DNA from: Streptomyces lanatus
GTDB taxonomy: Bacteria; Actinomycetota; Actinomycetes; Streptomycetales; Streptomycetaceae
Direction: 5' to 3'
Assembly (NCBI RefSeq): GCF_014655715.1
Contig: NZ_BNBM01000030.1
Span: 21,826-85,825, forward strand
Length of the DNA stretch: 64,000 nucleotides
Shown one piece after another: positions 14,994-24,578 of this stretch. The notes beneath the pieces are model-generated. The model did not search any database and had not been told where the DNA came from. It saw only the letters and a program-made list of their open reading frames with translations. Numbering within the stretch: the first letter of the stretch is position 1; every line of letters starts with the position of its first letter. Both the position numbers and the translations under genes were made by a program.

Positions 14994-16280
14994 ATGGCTG
15001 CGCAGACTGTTGCAAGCACCACTGAATCCACCGTAGACCTCGGCCCCGCCGCGGCGCTCTCCTGCCGCGAGTGCGGTCATCGGGTACCGCTCGGCCCGGT
15101 CTTCGCGTGCGAGGAGTGTTTCGGCCCGCTGGAGATCGCCTACGACTTCTCGGCCTACGACGCCGAGGAGCTCCGCAAGCGGATCGAAGCGGGTCCCGCG
15201 AACATCTGGCGTTACGCGCCGCTGCTGCCCGTCCCCGCCGACGTGGCCACCAAGCCGAACATCAACCCCGGCTGGACCCAGCTCGTCAAGGCCGACAACC
15301 TCGCGCGTGAGCTGGGCGTCGACACCGGCAAGCTGTTCATCAAGGACGACTCCGGCAACCCGACGCACTCCTTCAAGGACCGCGTCGTCGCCCAGGCCAT
15401 CGAGGCCGCCCGCGCCTTCGGCTTCACCACGCTCTCCTGCTCCTCCACCGGCAACCTCGCCGGTGCCGTCGGCGCCGCGGCGGCCCGCGCCGGCTTCCGC
15501 TCCTGCGTGTTCATCCCGCACGACCTGGAGCAGGGCAAGGTCGTCATGGCCGCGGTCTACGGCGGCGAGCTCGTCGGCATCGAGGGCAACTACGACGACG
15601 TGAACCGTTTCTGCTCCGAGCTGATCGGCGACCCGGCGGGCGAGGGCTGGGGCTTCGTCAACGTCAATCTGCGGCCCTACTACGCCGAGGGCTCCAAGAC
15701 CCTGGCGTACGAGATCTGCGAGCAGCTCGGCTGGCAGCTCCCCGACCAGCTGGTCGTGCCGATCGCGTCCGGCTCGCAGCTCACGAAGATCGACAAGGGT
15801 CTGCAGGAGCTGATCAAGCTCGGGCTCGTCGAGGACAAGCCGTACAAGATCTTCGGCGCCCAGGCGGAAGGGTGCTCGCCGGTGTCGACGGCCTTCAAGG
15901 CCGGCCATGACGTGGTCCGGCCCCAGAAGCCGAACACCATCGCCAAGTCCCTCGCCATCGGCAACCCGGCCGACGGGCCGTATGTCCTCGACATCGCGCG
16001 CCGCACGGGCGGGTTCGTGGAGGATGTGACGGACACACAGGTCGTCGAAGCGATCAAGATCCTGGCCCGCACGGAGGGCATCTTCGCGGAGACCGCCGGT
16101 GGTGTGACGGTGGGTGTCGCGAAGAAGCTCATCGAGAACGGGGTCCTCGACCCCACCAAGACCACCGTCGTGCTGAACACCGGCGACGGCCTGAAGACGC
16201 TGGACGCGGTGGCCGGTACCGGTCTGACCGCCACCATCCGCCCGAACCTGGACTCCTTCCGAGAGGCTGGCCTCGCATGA
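14994..16280 (+). CDS. thrC: Threonine synthase ThrC
   Basis: A 428-aa PLP enzyme of fold type II converting O-phosphohomoserine to threonine. It has an N-terminal zinc-ribbon-like pair (CRECGHR and CEECFG), the PLP-lysine motif in NPTHSFKDRVV (about residues 120-130), SCSSTGNLAGAVGAAAARAG and the phosphate-binding loop near PIASGSQL. ATG 14994 follows the riboswitch and a strong GAGGAGAAAGG site. It overlaps the next gene by ATGA. Control by SAM makes sense because phosphohomoserine is the branch point between threonine and methionine. Confidence 0.95.
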   Translation: MAAQTVASTTESTVDLGPAAALSCRECGHRVPLGPVFACEECFGPLEIAYDFSAYDAEELRKRIEAGPANIWRYAPLLPVPADVATKPNINPGWTQLVKADNLARELGVDTGKLFIKDDSGNPTHSFKDRVVAQAIEAARAFGFTTLSCSSTGNLAGAVGAAAARAGFRSCVFIPHDLEQGKVVMAAVYGGELVGIEGNYDDVNRFCSELIGDPAGEGWGFVNVNLRPYYAEGSKTLAYEICEQLGWQLPDQLVVPIASGSQLTKIDKGLQELIKLGLVEDKPYKIFGAQAEGCSPVSTAFKAGHDVVRPQKPNTIAKSLAIGNPADGPYVLDIARRTGGFVEDVTDTQVVEAIKILARTEGIFAETAGGVTVGVAKKLIENGVLDPTKTTVVLNTGDGLKTLDAVAGTGLTATIRPNLDSFREAGLA

Positions 16281-16552
16281 GCGTGACCGTTCGTATCCCC
16301 ACCATCCTGCGCACCTACACCGGCGGACAGGCCGAGGTCGCCGCCGAGGGTGCCAACCTCGGTGAGGTCATCTCCGACCTGGAGAAGAACCACACCGGCA
16401 TCGCCGCTCGGGTGCTCGACGACCAGGGCAAGCTGCGTCGGTTCGTGAATGTGTACGTCAATGACGACGACGTGCGTTTCGAGCAGGGGCTGGAGACGGC
16501 CACGCCCGACGGGGCCGGCGTTTCCATCATCCCGGCCGTCGCCGGAGGCTGA
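16277..16552 (+). CDS. MoaD/ThiS-family sulfur-carrier protein, CysO-like
   Basis: A 91-aa ubiquitin-fold protein ending in the Gly-Gly C-terminus (IIPAVAGG) that is adenylated and thiocarboxylated in this family. SVTVRIPTILRTYTGGQAEV and FVNVYVNDDDVRFEQGLET match CysO, the carrier donating sulfide to O-phosphoserine in mycobacterial cysteine synthesis. The start overlaps the thrC stop (ATGA), so it is translationally coupled and shares the SAM riboswitch. No CysM or Mec protease gene is adjacent here. A molybdopterin MoaD role is less likely from sequence and context. Confidence 0.85.
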   Translation: MSVTVRIPTILRTYTGGQAEVAAEGANLGEVISDLEKNHTGIAARVLDDQGKLRRFVNVYVNDDDVRFEQGLETATPDGAGVSIIPAVAGG

Positions 16553-16577
16553 TCGGAGCTGACCGAATGACCGAACA

Positions 16578-16590
16578 TTACCGTCGGTAA
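16578..16590. promoter_or_regulatory. Short palindrome after the thrC-cysO operon
   Basis: TTACCGTCGGTAA is a perfect 6-1-6 inverted repeat between the sulfur-carrier stop codon and the terminator. It could be an operator-like site or only part of the 3' end structure; nothing else is known. Confidence 0.3.
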
Positions 16591-16613
16591 CACCGGTCAC
16601 CGAGAGTTCATTG

Positions 16614-16650
16614 AATTGCCCCCTCCGTGAGAGAAGCGGAGGGGGCAATT
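16614..16650. terminator. Strong hairpin terminator of the thrC operon
   Basis: A perfect 14-bp stem pairs AATTGCCCCCTCCG (16614-16627) with CGGAGGGGGCAATT (16637-16650) around a 9-nt loop. The right arm ends in AATT followed by CTGTGTGG, without a long U-tract, which is usual for Streptomyces. Confidence 0.85.
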
Positions 16651-17004
16651 CTGTGTGGTTGAGCGGGGTACAGTTGGGGAATGTGCCGCCGATCTCCGAG
16701 TCGGCTGCCCTTGATTTCTGCCGCGGGCCCGACAAGAAGTAGCCAAAGTGTGCGGGTTTTTTGCGGCTTCTGTTCCTTTTGTCAGGTCCGACTTGACCTG
16801 AAGTCAGGGGAATTGTCCCCACATTCCCGACCGGTCGTGCCCGGATTTCTCGTCCGATTGACCTGTTGCAGACGGCAGTTGGGCAGATACATTCAGCCGC
16901 GGTCGACGCGTTCCGGCGCACGCCCCCGACCGATGGGGGGTGAGGTCTGACCCGGATCCGCGAAGTGTGGATCTGTGCAAGGGCCAGTAATAGGGGAGTT
17001 AGGC
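16651..17004. other. 354-bp intergenic region upstream of the cold-shock gene
   Basis: I see no convincing gene here; the open frames have non-Streptomyces codon use. Base composition is lower in GC than the flanks, as expected for a promoter and a long cold-shock mRNA leader. The ribosome-binding site GGGGAGTT precedes ATG 17005. Confidence 0.5.
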
Positions 17005-17211
17005 ATGGCTCAGGGCACCGTCAAGTGGTTCAACGCGGAGAAGGGGTACGGCTTCATCGCGGTCGACGGTGGTGCGGATGTTTTCGTCCACTACAGCGCG
17101 ATCCAGATGGACGGGTACCGCACCCTGGAGGAAGGCCAGCGGGTCGATTTCGAGATCTCGCAGGGTCAGAAGGGGCCTCAGGCGGACATGGTCCGGCTGG
17201 CGGCCGGCTGA
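17005..17211 (+). CDS. Cold-shock protein (CspA family, SCO4295-like)
   Basis: A 68-aa single cold-shock domain. It starts MAQGTVKWFNAEKGYGFI, carrying RNP1 (KGYGFI), and has RNP2 as VFVHYSAI. It is a cytoplasmic single-stranded nucleic acid chaperone. The ATG at 17005 is chosen because family members begin at this point; upstream in-frame codons lack homology. The gene is monocistronic, with a long leader and a strong terminator just downstream. Confidence 0.94.
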   Translation: MAQGTVKWFNAEKGYGFIAVDGGADVFVHYSAIQMDGYRTLEEGQRVDFEISQGQKGPQADMVRLAAG

Positions 17212-17246
17212 AGCACGCGTCGACTAACAGCAGCGACGTTCTTCTT

Positions 17247-17282
17247 CGAAGGGCCCGCACCTCCCGGGGTGCGGGCCCTTCG
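17247..17282. terminator. Terminator after the cold-shock gene
   Basis: A 15-bp perfect stem begins CGAAGGGCCCGCACC and ends with its complement around the 6-nt loop TCCCGG. It starts 36 bp after the stop codon. Confidence 0.88.
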
Positions 17283-17379
17283 CCGTGCCCGGACGCGGGG
17301 GTTCGATCCCCGAGAGCCGCTTGCGCCCGCCCGTCGCCCGACCGCCACCCCTCATCGAGCGCTCGCTTCGCGAGCGCGC

Positions 17380-17406
17380 CTTGCACTCTCATGGGTCGAG
17401 TGCTAA
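17380..17406. promoter_or_regulatory. CIRCE operator 1 (HrcA site)
   Basis: CTTGCACTC, a 9-nt spacer and GAGTGCTAA match the CIRCE consensus TTAGCACTC-N9-GAGTGCTAA with differences only in the left arm. It lies 160-190 bp upstream of groL. HrcA repression of chaperonin genes is established for Streptomyces. Confidence 0.82.
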
Positions 17407-17415
17407 TCATTGGCG

Positions 17416-17442
17416 TTAGCACTCTGAAGGTGAGAGTGACAA
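17416..17442. promoter_or_regulatory. CIRCE operator 2 (HrcA site)
   Basis: TTAGCACTC, the 9-nt spacer TGAAGGTGA and GAGTGACAA form a second CIRCE element 10 bp after the first, with a perfect left arm. Because the right arm of site 1 and left arm of site 2 also pair with each other, three nested inverted repeats are possible. Confidence 0.8.
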
Positions 17443-17569
17443 AGAAGGACCGGGTCGGTGAGGCCCGCAGGCCGGGTGGGGCAAGGAACCACAAGGCATG
17501 TGAGCCGTCCGTCGCGGGCGCGGGCGCGGTCCGAAGGAATCACCCCCAGTCCTGGAGGGACCACTTCAC

Positions 17570-19192
<1,623 letters not shown>

Positions 19193-19280
19193 TCTGCCTG
19201 AGGGTTGATCAACGTCCTTACTGAGGGCGGTGCCTGCTGTTGCGAGATTCGCGACAGGGGGTGCCGCCCTCGGTGCGTTC

Positions 19281-19329
19281 GCGGGTGCGGGTGAGTGGGG
19301 GCTGGTCGCGCAGTTCCCCGCGCCCCTTA
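19281..19329 (+). repeat. Streptomyces intergenic repeat, copy 3
   Basis: Contains GCGGGTGCGG, GGGGGCTGGTCGCGCAGTTC and CCCGCGCCCC, as in copy 1. It follows groL and may mark its transcript end. Confidence 0.72.
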
Positions 19330-19429
19330 AGTACGTGCACTGGACCCCTCTCAAAACCGATCTCCCCTCCCGGGAATGCGCGACCTCACACGCACCGTTG
19401 CTTCATGAGGTGCAACAATGCGTGCGCAC

Positions 19430-19443
19430 ATACCGCTCGGTAT
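19430..19443. promoter_or_regulatory. TetR-like operator upstream of the Old Yellow Enzyme gene
   Basis: ATACCGCTCGGTAT is a perfect 6-2-6 inverted repeat, 33 bp before the start of the flavin oxidoreductase gene and probably overlapping its promoter. The shape fits a TetR-family operator; no TetR gene is adjacent. Confidence 0.5.
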
Positions 19444-19475
19444 AGACCGTCGTCCCTTTCCCAGGAGCTCTCCCT

Positions 19476-20606
19476 ATGACCGTCACCCAGCCCGCCGCCG
19501 CCTCCCGTGCGGCGCAGATTCTGTCCCGGCCTACCTCGATCAATGGCCTCACCGTTCCCAACCGCATCGTGATGGCGCCGATGACGCGGATGTTCTCGCC
19601 GGGCGGGGTGCCCGGGGAGGACGTGGTGTCGTACTACTCGCGGCGGGCCGGGGCCGGGGTGGGGCTTGTCGTCACCGAGGGGACGTATGTCGGGCATGAG
19701 TCGGCCGGGCAGAGCGACCGGGTGCCGCGGTTCCACGGGGAGGAGCAGCTGGCCGGGTGGGCGAAGGTCGCGGACGCCGTGCATGCCGCGGGTGGGGCGA
19801 TCGTGCCGCAGTTGTGGCACATCGGCATGGTGCGTCAGCAGGGGCAGCCGCCCTTCGCCGAGGCCCCGGCCGTGGGGCCCTCGGGGCTGCGGATCGGTGC
19901 GGACGAGGCCACCGGCCGGGCCATGACCCGGGCCGACCTGGACGATGTCATCGGCGCCTTCGCCGAGGCCGCCGCGGACGCCGAGCGGATCGGGTTCGAC
20001 GGTGTGGAGATCCACGGTGCGCACGGGTATCTGGTGGACCAGTTCCTGTGGGAGGGGACCAACCGGCGTACGGACGCGTACGGCGGTGACCCCGTCGCCC
20101 GTACCAAGTTCGGCGCCGAGATCGTCGCCGCTGTGAGGGAGAAGGTCTCCGCCGACTTCCCCGTCATCTTCCGTTACTCGCAGTGGAAGCAGGAGGCCTA
20201 CGACGCCCGTCTCGCCGAGAGCCCGCAGGAGCTGGAGGCCATCCTCGCCCCGCTCGCCGCGGCCGGTGTCGACGCCTTCCACGCCTCCACCCGTCGCTAC
20301 TGGGTCCCGGAGTTCGACGGCTCCGACCTCAACCTCGCGGGCTGGACGAAGAAGCTGACCGGCAAGCCCACCATCACGGTCGGCTCGGTCGGTCTGGACG
20401 GGGAGTTCCTTGGGGCGTTCGTCGGGCAGGGTTCCGCGCTGAAGGGCATCGACGATCTGCTGGACCGGCTGGAGGCCGAGGAGTTCGACTTCGTCGCCGT
20501 CGGGCGGGCGCTGCTGCAGGACCCGGAGTGGGCCGCGAAGGTGCTGGACGGGCGGTTCGGTGAGCTGGCGGCGTATGACGCGGCTTCGCTGAAGACGCTG
20601 AGCTGA
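19476..20606 (+). CDS. NADH:flavin oxidoreductase, Old Yellow Enzyme family
   Basis: A 376-aa FMN enzyme with a TIM barrel. It contains VMAPMTRMFSPGGVPGEDVVSYYSRRA at the N-terminus, IVPQLWHIGMV, and the family segment GVEIHGAHGYLVDQFLWEG with NRRTDAYGG. It reduces activated C=C bonds in enones or similar electrophiles with NAD(P)H. Upstream is a palindromic operator, which suggests induction by an electrophilic compound. The gene ends at a hairpin terminator before the MFS gene, so the two are separately transcribed. Confidence 0.93.
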   Translation: MTVTQPAAASRAAQILSRPTSINGLTVPNRIVMAPMTRMFSPGGVPGEDVVSYYSRRAGAGVGLVVTEGTYVGHESAGQSDRVPRFHGEEQLAGWAKVADAVHAAGGAIVPQLWHIGMVRQQGQPPFAEAPAVGPSGLRIGADEATGRAMTRADLDDVIGAFAEAAADAERIGFDGVEIHGAHGYLVDQFLWEGTNRRTDAYGGDPVARTKFGAEIVAAVREKVSADFPVIFRYSQWKQEAYDARLAESPQELEAILAPLAAAGVDAFHASTRRYWVPEFDGSDLNLAGWTKKLTGKPTITVGSVGLDGEFLGAFVGQGSALKGIDDLLDRLEAEEFDFVAVGRALLQDPEWAAKVLDGRFGELAAYDAASLKTLS

Positions 20607-20620
20607 CGGTCGGTCCCTAG

Positions 20621-20646
20621 GGTCACCCCCTCTCCGGGGGGTGACC
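20621..20646. terminator. Terminator after the Old Yellow Enzyme gene
   Basis: A 10-bp stem, GGTCACCCCC paired with GGGGGTGACC around a 6-nt loop, begins 15 bp after the stop codon. Confidence 0.75.
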
Positions 20647-20659
20647 TGCGTCGCTTGAG

Positions 20660-20679
20660 TAAGTCAATCAACTGACTTA
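20660..20679. promoter_or_regulatory. Operator-like palindrome upstream of the MFS exporter
   Basis: TAAGTCA and TGACTTA form a perfect 7-bp inverted repeat around ATCAAC, followed by a related half GTCAATCA at about 20691. AT-rich arms of this type are typical of MarR-family regulators of drug exporters. It is about 63 bp before the chosen start. Confidence 0.5.
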
Positions 20680-20741
20680 AGGTTGCCTGGGTCAATCAGA
20701 CACCCTTCACCTTGCTCGAGCGCCGACGGAGGCTCCCGCCC

Positions 20742-22187
20742 ATGTCCCACCCCCCATCGCCTAGGTCGAACGCCGTGGTGGCGGTGCTGGCCTTCGCCGG
20801 GATCGTCGTCTCGCTGATGCAGACGCTGGTCATCCCGATCGTCCCGGAGCTGCCGAAGCTGCTGGACGCCCCGGCGTCCGACACCGCGTGGGCGGTGACC
20901 GCGACGCTGCTGGCCGCGGCCGTCGCGACGCCGGTGATGGGGCGGCTCGGTGACATGTACGGCAAGCGGCGGATGCTGCTGGTCAGTGTGGTGCTGCTGG
21001 TGACGGGGTCCGTCGTCTGTGCCCTCAGTGACACGCTGGTGCCGATGATCGTCGGGCGGGTGCTCCAGGGGCTGGCCTCCGGTGTCATCCCGCTCGGCAT
21101 CAGCATCATGCGTGATGAGCTGCCCGCCGAGCGCCTCGGCTCCGCCACCGCCCTGATGAGCGCCTCCCTCGGTATCGGCGGTGCGCTCGGGCTGCCCGCC
21201 GCCGCGCTGATCGCGGACAACTTCGACTGGCACGTCCTGTTCTGGACGTCGGCCGGTATGGGTGTCGTGGCGCTGGGGTGTGTGCTGCTGTTCGTGCCCG
21301 AGTCGAAGGTGCGTACCGGCGGACGCTTCGATCTCGTCGGCGGCATGGGCATGGCGGCCGGGCTGGTGTGTCTGCTGCTGGGGATCAGCAAGGGTGCCGA
21401 CTGGGGCTGGACGAGTGGTACGACGCTCGGGCTGTTCGTCGCGGCCGTCGTGATCCTGCTGGCCTGGGGGTGGTGGGAGCTGCGGACCGAGCAGCCGCTG
21501 GTCGATCTGCGGACGACCGCCCGCCGTCAGGTGCTGGTCACCAATCTCGCCTCGATCGCGGTCGGCTTCGCCATGTTCGCGATGAGCCTGGTCATCCCGC
21601 AGCTCCTCCAGCTCCCCGCCCAGACCGGCTACGGCCTCGGCAAGTCGATGCTGGTCGCGGGTCTGTGTATGGCGCCCTCGGGGCTGGTCATGATGGCGAC
21701 GGCCCCGGTCTCGGCGGCGATCTCGCGCGCGAAGGGTCCCAAGGTGACGCTGATGATCGGCGTGCTGATCGTCGCCGCGGGCTACGGCCTCAACATCGTC
21801 CTGATGTCGGAGGTCTGGCACTTCATCCTGGTCGCCTGCATCATCGGCGCCGGTGTCGGCTTCGGCTACGGCTCGATGCCCGCCCTCATCATGAGTGCCG
21901 TGCCCGCGTCGGAGACGGCCGCCGCGAACAGCCTCAACACGCTGATGCGCTCTCTCGGTACGTCCACCGCGAGCGCCGTCGCCGGTGTGATCCTCGCCCA
22001 GATGACGACGAACCTCGGCGGCTACGCCCTCCCGTCCGAGAACGCCTTCAAGGTGGTCCTCGCGGTCGGCGCCGGGGCGGCCCTGCTGGCGTTCGTCGTG
22101 GCGTCGTTCATTCCGCGGCAGGGGTCGCCCGTCACGGACGGGCCTGTGGCGCAGGCGGCGGAACCCGCGGGCGCCACCGCCAAGTAG
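20742..22187 (+). CDS. MFS multidrug exporter (14-TM, DHA2-like)
   Basis: A 481-aa integral membrane protein with about 14 predicted helices. Motif A appears as GRLGDMYGKRRMLLVS in loop 2-3, and the region VGRVLQGLASGVIPLGISIMRDELP is typical of drug:H+ antiporters. ATG 20742 (MSHPPSPRSNAVV) is chosen because a GGAGG site precedes it; an in-frame TTG at 20712 lies before that site. The substrate is unknown. The upstream palindrome suggests ligand-induced expression, but no regulator gene is next to it. Confidence 0.92.
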   Translation: MSHPPSPRSNAVVAVLAFAGIVVSLMQTLVIPIVPELPKLLDAPASDTAWAVTATLLAAAVATPVMGRLGDMYGKRRMLLVSVVLLVTGSVVCALSDTLVPMIVGRVLQGLASGVIPLGISIMRDELPAERLGSATALMSASLGIGGALGLPAAALIADNFDWHVLFWTSAGMGVVALGCVLLFVPESKVRTGGRFDLVGGMGMAAGLVCLLLGISKGADWGWTSGTTLGLFVAAVVILLAWGWWELRTEQPLVDLRTTARRQVLVTNLASIAVGFAMFAMSLVIPQLLQLPAQTGYGLGKSMLVAGLCMAPSGLVMMATAPVSAAISRAKGPKVTLMIGVLIVAAGYGLNIVLMSEVWHFILVACIIGAGVGFGYGSMPALIMSAVPASETAAANSLNTLMRSLGTSTASAVAGVILAQMTTNLGGYALPSENAFKVVLAVGAGAALLAFVVASFIPRQGSPVTDGPVAQAAEPAGATAK

Positions 22188-22197
22188 CGGCTGACGC

Positions 22198-22767
22198 CTA
22201 CAGGTTGCCCAGCGGCTCGATGTCGACCTTCACCGGTGTGCCCCACACCCGCAGCACCTCGTAGTCGGTGAACTCGTGCACCAGCCGGTAGGCCATGGCC
22301 GGGCGCGGTCCGCGGCGCTGGGCGGCGAGATACAGCTCGGCCTCCCGGCGGTCGCGGCGCGGTGTGCCGCACAGCTGCCACTCCTGGCCGTTCCACAGCT
22401 CCGGCAGCCAGCGCTGCTGGGGCTGTGGACGGTCGCCGCGCACGCCGTAGCGGGAGGGGACGGGGTGCTCGGGGGAGTAGGGGGCGGCGGGGCCGTTGAA
22501 CTCGGCGCGGCGGGCCGCCCGGCGGCGGGTCTCGCAGAGCAGACAGAGGTCGGGGGCGGCGGTGTCGACCGGGCCGTTCGGGTGCTCCGGGCAGCGGGTG
22601 GTGGGGGCGGCGCCCGTGACGCTCTCGTCGAGAAGGTCCAGGGCGCGGCGCAGGTCGGCCTTGACCTCGTGGAGTCTGGCGTCCGGGGTGTCGGCGGTCA
22701 GCGCTTCGCCGTGCTCGCCGAGCAGACGGAGAGCACGGCCGAGGGCGGTCAGCTGGGCGTGGTTCAT
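22198..22767 (-). CDS. Conserved hypothetical protein, coupled to the ankyrin gene
   Basis: A 189-aa soluble protein. The first 60 residues are helical (NHAQLTALGRALRLLGEHGE). A probable zinc ribbon follows, with CPEHPNGPVD and CLLCETRR. The C-terminal half (LPELWNGQEWQLCGTPRRDR to EVLRVWGTPVKVDIEPLG) is a conserved domain I do not recognise. The start ATG overlaps the stop of the ankyrin gene (ATGA), so the two are co-translated. Function is unknown. Confidence 0.72.
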   Translation of the reverse strand: MNHAQLTALGRALRLLGEHGEALTADTPDARLHEVKADLRRALDLLDESVTGAAPTTRCPEHPNGPVDTAAPDLCLLCETRRRAARRAEFNGPAAPYSPEHPVPSRYGVRGDRPQPQQRWLPELWNGQEWQLCGTPRRDRREAELYLAAQRRGPRPAMAYRLVHEFTDYEVLRVWGTPVKVDIEPLGNL

Positions 22768-23726
22768 GGGGTGGCTCCGAAATCCGGGAGTTCGACCCAG
22801 TGGTCCGGTGGGCCGAGTATCGCTCGGGCGTCGGTCGGGCGCAGACCGGCGTACGCGAGCGAGTAGGCGACTGCCTGGTTGCAGTAGACGTACGAGAACA
22901 GGACCTCCTCCGGACCGTCGTCCACGTCCGGGTCGCCGCCCGGGTGCAGGTCCGAGCCTTCGCAGACGCCGTCCCGGTGGATGCTGCCCTGGTTGCCGCT
23001 CTTGGGGTTGGCGTACAGGCCGTAGCAGACGGTGCCCGCGGACAGGCGGGTGAGGATGCCGGACCTCGCGGGGCCGTATCCCCACGGCTGCGTGACGACA
23101 CAGCCGCCCGGCACCGTCGTCACGCCGACGAGCCGCAGGGTCTCGTCCATGTCGTAGTCGTACGGATCCTCCAGTACGCCGGCCATCAGCTCGGCGTCGG
23201 CCGGTGTCGCCTCCAGGCGGCGTATCGCCTCCTCGGCGTCGATACCAGCCACGCACGCCAGCCCCAGGCCTTCGTAGTAGATGTCGCCGAGGGCTGCGAT
23301 GAGTCGGCGGCCCTCGTCCGCCACCGCACGCTCGGCCTCCGTCAGACCGGCGGTCTGAACCCCGGGCAGACCGGGCTCCGGTCCGGCAAGGCTCAGCCGC
23401 CCCGGCGTCCACCCGCCGTGCCCCGTCCACCCCAGGTCGGCTCCGGCGGCGGCCAGCACTCGCGCGTTCTCCGAGCGGCCCGCCACCACCGCCTCCCACA
23501 ACGCCGTGGTCCCGCCCTCCAACGCGTCCACGTCCGCCACCCGCCGCGCCAGTTCCGCGACGACCTCCGGCGAGCCGAACACCGCCGCCCGGTGCAGGGG
23601 CCGCGAGCTTCCGCCGGCCCACCTCTCCGGATCGGCCCCCGCGTCGAGACGCCGCTTCACGTCTGCGTGATCCCGCCAGCCCAGATAGTCCATGCCCGCC
23701 CAGGCGCCGGCGTCCCTGCCCGTCAT
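22764..23726 (-). CDS. Ankyrin-repeat domain protein
   Basis: A 320-aa protein. Residues about 15-110 contain two to three ankyrin-type repeats (DVKRRLDAGADPERWAGGSSRPLHRAAVFGSP and GTTALWEAVVAGRSENARVLAAAGADLG). The remaining 200 residues are a conserved region with ALGDIYYEGLGLACVAGIDAEEAI and a cysteine near the end, not assigned. No signal peptide or membrane segment is visible. It probably forms a protein-protein pair with the coupled downstream product. Confidence 0.8.
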   Translation of the reverse strand: MTGRDAGAWAGMDYLGWRDHADVKRRLDAGADPERWAGGSSRPLHRAAVFGSPEVVAELARRVADVDALEGGTTALWEAVVAGRSENARVLAAAGADLGWTGHGGWTPGRLSLAGPEPGLPGVQTAGLTEAERAVADEGRRLIAALGDIYYEGLGLACVAGIDAEEAIRRLEATPADAELMAGVLEDPYDYDMDETLRLVGVTTVPGGCVVTQPWGYGPARSGILTRLSAGTVCYGLYANPKSGNQGSIHRDGVCEGSDLHPGGDPDVDDGPEEVLFSYVYCNQAVAYSLAYAGLRPTDARAILGPPDHWVELPDFGATP

Positions 23727-23811
23727 CCCCTGCCCCCTCCAGCCCGCCGTCTCTCCCTACTCACACCATCGCAGACAGCACTGACAACGGGCGGCGGGCC
23801 GTGGGGGTTCG

Positions 23812-24351
23812 TCAGCCCATGCTCTTCGCGCCGTCCAGGGCCTCGCGGATGATGTCGGCGTGACCGCTGTGCTGGGCGGTCTCGGCGACGATGTGCAGCA
23901 GCACCCTGCGGGCCGACCACCGCGCACTCGGCTCGAACCACGGGGCCTTCGGCAGCGGGTGCGAGGCATTGAGGTCGGGCAGGCTCTCGACCAACTTGTC
24001 TGTCCGCGCCGCCACTTCCTCGTACGCCGCGAGTACGCCGGCGAGTGTCTCGCCGGGCAGCATCTTGAAGTCGTCGGCCCGCTTCGCGAAGTCCTTCTCG
24101 GTCATCGCGGTGAAGTCGGGCATCGCGGACGGGCCCCGCTCGATGAACTCCGCCCAACCCCGCTCCACCGACGTGACGTGTTTGATCAGTCCGCCGAGAC
24201 ACAGCTCACTGGCCGTGGTCCGCTGCCCCACCTGCTCGTCGGTGAGGTCACGGGTGGTGAAGCGCAGGAAGTGGCGCTGCTTGGAGAGCGCCTCCAGGAG
24301 GTCGGCGCGCTCGTCGATGACGGTGGTGTTGTTCTTCGTGGTCTCGTTCAT
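23812..24351 (-). CDS. DinB-family protein (DUF664-like)
   Basis: A 179-aa four-helix protein of the DinB/YfiT superfamily. Histidines in LGGLIKHVTSVERGW, WSARRVLLHIVAETAQHSGHADIIREAL are placed like the metal-binding triad of this fold. Members include mycothiol-dependent transferases and many uncharacterised proteins. The ATG at 24349-24351 (MNETTKNN) is preferred over a GTG three codons upstream. It is a single gene with no informative neighbours. Confidence 0.87.
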   Translation of the reverse strand: MNETTKNNTTVIDERADLLEALSKQRHFLRFTTRDLTDEQVGQRTTASELCLGGLIKHVTSVERGWAEFIERGPSAMPDFTAMTEKDFAKRADDFKMLPGETLAGVLAAYEEVAARTDKLVESLPDLNASHPLPKAPWFEPSARWSARRVLLHIVAETAQHSGHADIIREALDGAKSMG

Positions 24352-24377
24352 GAGGCCCACGGTAGGAACTGATTAGG

Positions 24378-24578
24378 TCAGATCCTGACCGCATCGATGA
24401 ACGCCGCCCATGTTGATGCTCGGAAGATGAGTTTCGGACCGTGGGGGTTCTTGGAGTCGCGGACGGGAACGAGGGTGGGGTGGCCGTCGGCGACTTCGAG
24501 GCAGTCGTTGCCGCCAGCGCTGTACGTCGACTTGCGCCAGGTGGCCGTGCTCAGGTCGTAGTTAGGGGTTTTCCTCAT
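24378..24578 (-). CDS. DUF397 small protein
   Basis: A 66-aa member of DUF397, recognised by WRKSTYSAGGNDCLEVAD near the N-terminus and VPVRDSKNPHGPKLIF followed by WAAFIDAVR. DUF397 proteins are encoded next to XRE/DUF5753 regulators in Streptomyces, as in the whiJ-type and abaA-type loci, and are thought to modulate them. Its start overlaps the end of the regulator gene by 17 bp. Confidence 0.88.
   Translation of the reverse strand: MRKTPNYDLSTATWRKSTYSAGGNDCLEVADGHPTLVPVRDSKNPHGPKLIFRASTWAAFIDAVRI

Noticed and set aside
16681..16950. An 89-codon frame upstream of the cold-shock gene
   Set aside because: Codon use and composition (many Ser, Arg and Cys) are unlike genes of the window, and it overlaps the expected promoter.
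17296..17312. A complete tRNA gene after the cold-shock protein
   Set aside because: Only a T-arm-like hairpin is present; no acceptor, D- or anticodon arms fit around it.
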